Source: an uncultured Thermoproteales archaeon
Lineage (GTDB): Archaea > Thermoproteota > Thermoprotei > Thermoproteales > Thermoproteaceae
Assembly (NCBI GenBank): GCA_946480885.1
Contig: CAMLLK010000011.1
Location: forward strand, 1 to 12,321
DNA: 12,321 nucleotides
Direction: 5' to 3'
Each line of letters begins with the position of its first letter. Position 1 is the first letter of the stretch. Made by a program: the position numbers and the translations under genes. Under the pieces are notes generated by a model that worked only from the letters and a program-made list of their open reading frames with translations, ran no database searches and was not told where the DNA came from. Positions 9,647 to 12,321 of the stretch are shown one piece after another.

Positions 9647-10077
9647 GACTTTTTCAAACTCTACAATTTTTTTCCACGCCTTTATCAACACTTCTCTAGT
9701 CTCGTCTCTATTGATTAACCTCAAGGCGTCTGTCTTTCTAGCCCATGTATAGGCGTCGTGTTCTTTTGACAGCCTAACTTCTTTACTCTTACTCTTTGCG
9801 AGGAAGTACACAATTTCTCTATATAATACCCGCCCCCTCTTTGAGTATTTATATCTAATTTCCTCTCTAAAGGAGGGGACTATCTCAACGGTTAGATTTG
9901 TCTCCTCTAAGATTTCTCTTAAAGCTGCCTCCTCGTCTGATTCACGGCGGCGCACTAGCCCATGGGGGAAGTCCCACCCCAATCTGCCGTGGAGGAGTAG
10001 GTACAGAACCTCGCCTTTTTCTATTATATAGACAACCGCACCTGCCGAACGTTTATAAAATCTCCCAAATAATCCAT
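9635..10077 (-). pseudogene. Nudix hydrolase, Ap4A hydrolase type, 5' end frameshifted
   Basis: Resembles asymmetric bis(5'-nucleosyl)-tetraphosphatases, which split Ap4A into ATP and AMP. The Nudix box is visible as GLVRRRESDEEAAL-REILEETNL, with catalytic Glu in REILEE and Asn where the consensus has Gly (EETN). Family-typical RLSKEHDAYTW follows. The first possible start in the frame is TTG at 9982, which would remove beta strand A. Yet strand A is encoded upstream in the same frame (RSAGAVVYIIEKGEVLYLLL, 9992-10051) with no ATG, GTG or TTG. An ATG at 10077, 4 nt after the upstream gene's stop, is one base out of frame. One extra base in the run at 10057-10060 or 10064-10066 would restore a 147-residue protein of normal family length. 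It is probably co-transcribed with the upstream gene. Confidence 0.7.
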
Positions 10078-10081
10078 GTCT

Positions 10082-10687
10082 CTATTTATTTTCTCTTAAT
10101 CCATATGGACAGAAATAGTCTATTCCTAGGTCTTTGTATAGCGGCGACAGGGCGCCGTATACTACTACTGGTTTTTTCAATTCTTTTGCTTTCTTTGTTA
10201 ATTCTATGATATCTACATGGCGAAGAGCGCCGGGCGATATCACCACTACGCTGGCTTTATCTACCCACTGGGCTGGGTTTGATATGTCTACTACGTCGTA
10301 TGGAACTAATCTCCCCTCTGTATCGGCCACTAAGCCATCTGTAAGTGAGAAAAAGACTTTCGCCACGTTCTCGTTATAGCCTATCAATAACACAGGTCCG
10401 CCATATCTAGAAATTACATGTTCTACAAGCTTCTTAACACATTTAGATGCGTGTTTAGATGTACATACCTCAATTTTTTTAATACCCATTTCTTTTTGAC
10501 GAGTTATTACATCTATACAAAACTTCAAGACTGGGTTCTTTTCTATATCTTCTATACTGTAGACGCCTGGCTTTATGCCTTTTTCAACCGGCACGTCTGC
10601 ACAAAAACCTTCTACACAACATTTAGCTAAGACTTGTCCTTCGCAGAGGTCTACTCCCTCGTCTTTTACTATAGTTACGTGAAGCAC
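10082..10687 (-). CDS. Cys-rich Rossmann-like protein, DUF364-like
   Basis: A 201-residue protein not recognised with certainty. The C-terminal half (GGPVLLIGYNENVAKVF, ASVVVISPGALRHVDIIEL, KKPVVVYGALSPLYKDLGID) follows the alternating strand-helix pattern of the DUF364 putative heavy-metal-chelation domain. The N-terminal half holds seven cysteines (15, 23, 24, 29, 57, 75, 83), and an eighth lies at 193 in DYFCPYG. These could form a metal site or disulfides, since hyperthermophilic Pyrobaculum proteins are known for cytoplasmic disulfides. GTG at 10687 is supported by a TATA box about 24 nt upstream. Its TAG stop is in the same frame as the downstream Nudix body. Its link to nucleotide metabolism is unknown. 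Confidence 0.75.
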   Translation of the reverse strand: MLHVTIVKDEGVDLCEGQVLAKCCVEGFCADVPVEKGIKPGVYSIEDIEKNPVLKFCIDVITRQKEMGIKKIEVCTSKHASKCVKKLVEHVISRYGGPVLLIGYNENVAKVFFSLTDGLVADTEGRLVPYDVVDISNPAQWVDKASVVVISPGALRHVDIIELTKKAKELKKPVVVYGALSPLYKDLGIDYFCPYGLRENK

Positions 10688-10707
10688 TATTCTCTTTGGA
10701 TCTGTAG

Positions 10708-10715
10708 TTAAAAAG
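10708..10715 (-). promoter_or_regulatory. TATA box of the Cys-rich Rossmann gene
   Basis: Minus-strand CTTTTTAA, centred about 24 nt upstream of the GTG at 10687, which fits a leaderless transcript carrying this gene and the Nudix gene. Confidence 0.6.
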
Positions 10716-10757
10716 CTTAACGCCGTTTTCTAAATTCGTCATTAGTCGAAATATAAT

Positions 10758-10771
10758 GTAAATAATATATA
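10758..10771 (+). promoter_or_regulatory. TATA-like region of sdhA
   Basis: An AT-rich run (GTAAATAATATATA) about 22-24 nt upstream of the ATG at 10787. Several overlapping TATA registers are possible, so the exact box is unclear. It lies in the 99-bp divergent spacer shared with the leftward Rossmann/Nudix unit. Confidence 0.5.
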
Positions 10772-10786
10772 CGGTAGATAAATAAC

Positions 10787-12321
10787 ATGGAAATTATGAA
10801 ATACGACATTGTTATTATAGGCTCTGGCATCGCTGGCCTCCGTGCCGCTGTAGCCGCAGCGTGGGCAAGTGGCGGAAAAGTGTCTATTGCTATTTTATCA
10901 AAAATCCAAGCTATGCGTAGCCATAGTCTATCTGCAGAGGGGGGTATGTCGGCGGTTTTGTATCCAGATAAGACAGGCGATTCATTAGAGCTACATGCTT
11001 ACGATACTATAAAAGGCAGTGACTATCTAGCAGATCAAGACGCCGTTCAGGTATTAGTAGAATACGCCCCGAGAGAGGTACGTTATCTCGAAAGAATTGG
11101 AGTACCCTGGACTAGAGAGCCAGATGGTAGAATTTCACAACGTCCATTTGGCGGCATGTCAATCCCTAGGACCACATTCGCCGCGGATAAGACTGGGTTT
11201 TTTATAATGTCTACGCTATTCTCAGAGACTAGGCGTTTTGAAAATATACATATATATCATGAACATTTTGTAACAAAGTTTATAATAGATAGGGGCGTGT
11301 TTCGCGGCGTAACAGCTTACGATTTAAAAAACGGCGAGTTTAAAATATTTTATACAAAAGCCGGAATTATAGCCACAGGCGGAGCAGGGAGATTGTATAG
11401 ATTTACCACCACGGCGTATTCTACTACAGGAGAGTCGTTAGCCTATGCGTTAAGAGCCGGCGCTGCTTTGAAAGATATGGAGTTCGTCCAGTGGCATCCC
11501 ACGGCGTTGGTGCCAAGTGGGATATTAGTAAGCGAGGCGGCTAGGGGGGAGGGGGGCTATCTCATAAATAAAGAAGGAGACCGCTTTATGAAACGATATG
11601 CCCCTCAGAAAATGGAATTAGCTCCGCGCGACATAGTTTCTAGAGCTATTTTAACAGAATGCGCCGAAGGCAGAGGCTTTAGGCATGAATCTGGCATGTG
11701 TTACGTAGGTCTCGACCTTAGACATCTCGGAGAGGAGAAGATAAACAAGAGAATTCCCTTCATTAGAGAGCTGGCGCATAAATACGCAGGTATTGACATA
11801 TTCACCGAGCTGATACCGGTAAGGCCGGCGGTTCATTACACAATGGGGGGAATACACACAGATACGTGGGGGAGAGTTTTATCAGCAGATGGAGAATGGA
11901 TAAGAGGGCTCTGGGCCGCCGGCGAGGCAGCCGCCGTCAGCGTCCACGGCGCCAATAGACTGGGGTCTAATTCGCTAAGCGAATGCGCCGTCTGGGGAAG
12001 ACTGACGGGGGAACAGGCGGCTAAATATGTAATAGAGAGCCCGGCGATGTCTGAGCCAGATGGCTCCTTCTTAGAAATTGTTAAGTTAGAAGAAAGTAGA
12101 GTTTTTGACAATCTTCTACATAAAGAAACCAACGCGCCGACGCCCTATGAAGTAAAAAAACAACTAAACGATGTGATGGAGGAACACTTCGGCCCATTTA
12201 GACACGGCTCTGTAATGGAAGAAGGCCTTGCCAAACTTAAAAAACTCCGAGAGTATAGATCTTTTAGAGTAGTCGACGGAAGTAGAGTGTATAATCAAAA
12301 TCTAAAAGATGCGTTAGAAAT
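10787..12321 (+). CDS. sdhA: Succinate dehydrogenase/fumarate reductase flavoprotein subunit (partial, runs off window)
   Basis: Catalytic flavoprotein subunit that interconverts succinate and fumarate and passes electrons to the iron-sulfur subunit at the membrane. At least 511 residues are present; the stop lies beyond the window. Family length is about 570-590, so the missing part is short. The FAD-binding GSGIAG is at residues 12-17. H46 in RSHSLSAEGG is the expected covalent FAD attachment site. Substrate-site residues are H237 (WHPTAL), R253 (EAARGEGG), H350 (RPAVHYTMGGI) and R391 (HGANRLGSNSL). The frame is intact throughout. ATG at 10787 (MEIMKYDIVIIGSG) is taken as the start, and ATG at 10796 is possible. 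Partner subunits are likely downstream but not visible. Succinate and fumarate directions cannot be told apart from sequence. Confidence 0.95.
   Translation, partial: MEIMKYDIVIIGSGIAGLRAAVAAAWASGGKVSIAILSKIQAMRSHSLSAEGGMSAVLYPDKTGDSLELHAYDTIKGSDYLADQDAVQVLVEYAPREVRYLERIGVPWTREPDGRISQRPFGGMSIPRTTFAADKTGFFIMSTLFSETRRFENIHIYHEHFVTKFIIDRGVFRGVTAYDLKNGEFKIFYTKAGIIATGGAGRLYRFTTTAYSTTGESLAYALRAGAALKDMEFVQWHPTALVPSGILVSEAARGEGGYLINKEGDRFMKRYAPQKMELAPRDIVSRAILTECAEGRGFRHESGMCYVGLDLRHLGEEKINKRIPFIRELAHKYAGIDIFTELIPVRPAVHYTMGGIHTDTWGRVLSADGEWIRGLWAAGEAAAVSVHGANRLGSNSLSECAVWGRLTGEQAAKYVIESPAMSEPDGSFLEIVKLEESRVFDNLLHKETNAPTPYEVKKQLNDVMEEHFGPFRHGSVMEEGLAKLKKLREYRSFRVVDGSRVYNQNLKDALE

Noticed and set aside
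9635..9982. Nudix gene starting at TTG 9982
   Set aside because: It would delete the first beta strand of the fold, which is clearly encoded just upstream in the same frame.
10052..10059. Minus-strand TTTTATAA as promoter of the Nudix gene
   Set aside because: A leaderless start would fall near 10030, where there is no ATG, GTG or TTG in frame. The sequence is probably part of the damaged coding region.
10082..10084. TAG read as pyrrolysine to fuse the Rossmann and Nudix proteins
   Set aside because: Pyrrolysine decoding is not known in Thermoproteales and nothing in the window supports it. The shared frame has a one-in-three chance of occurring randomly.

Overview
The window looks like a hyperthermophilic crenarchaeon of the Thermoproteales, most likely Pyrobaculum or a close relative. 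The evidence is an archaeal FEN1, an archaeal-type AspRS, an archaeal Pth2, a zinc-ribbon NusA-like protein and a COG1031-type radical SAM protein. Genes are densely packed, GTG and TTG starts are common, and Shine-Dalgarno sites are largely absent. TATA-like boxes sit about 22-25 nt upstream of first-gene start codons, which is the leaderless arrangement typical of this group. The genus call is inference from protein resemblance and gene style.

Layout: fen1 and pcm run rightward (43-1699) and meet aspS and a zinc-ribbon/KH NusA-like gene running leftward (1696-3531). A divergent promoter leads to a rightward radical SAM/HhH gene (3589-5286). Its tail overlaps a leftward pair, a two-helix membrane protein and pth2 (5267-5843). 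A 48-bp divergent spacer with one apparently shared TATA box leads to a large secreted subtilase locus (5892-9646). That locus converges on a leftward pair, an Ap4A-type Nudix hydrolase and a Cys-rich Rossmann-like protein (9635-10687). The last gene is the flavoprotein subunit of succinate dehydrogenase/fumarate reductase, which runs off the right edge (10787-12321). The informational genes (replication and repair, protein repair, Asp-tRNA charging, peptidyl-tRNA recycling) appear intact.

The most unusual part is 5892-10081. The subtilase has a complete catalytic triad and a good signal peptide, but the two are in different frames (one base short near an A5 run). An in-frame TAA later separates the last 371 codons. 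Next to it, the Nudix gene has no usable start for its first beta strand. An ATG in the right place, 4 nt after the upstream gene, is also one base out of frame. The explanation could be recent decay, consensus errors or recoding, and the sequence alone cannot decide. Other points of note are an unusual CX7CX2C radical-SAM cysteine motif, tail-to-tail overlap at all three convergent gene pairs, and AspRS residues typical of a tRNA-Asp-discriminating enzyme. I see no CRISPR array, insertion sequence, tRNA, rRNA or obvious defence system. No stretch over 300 bases is without a gene.
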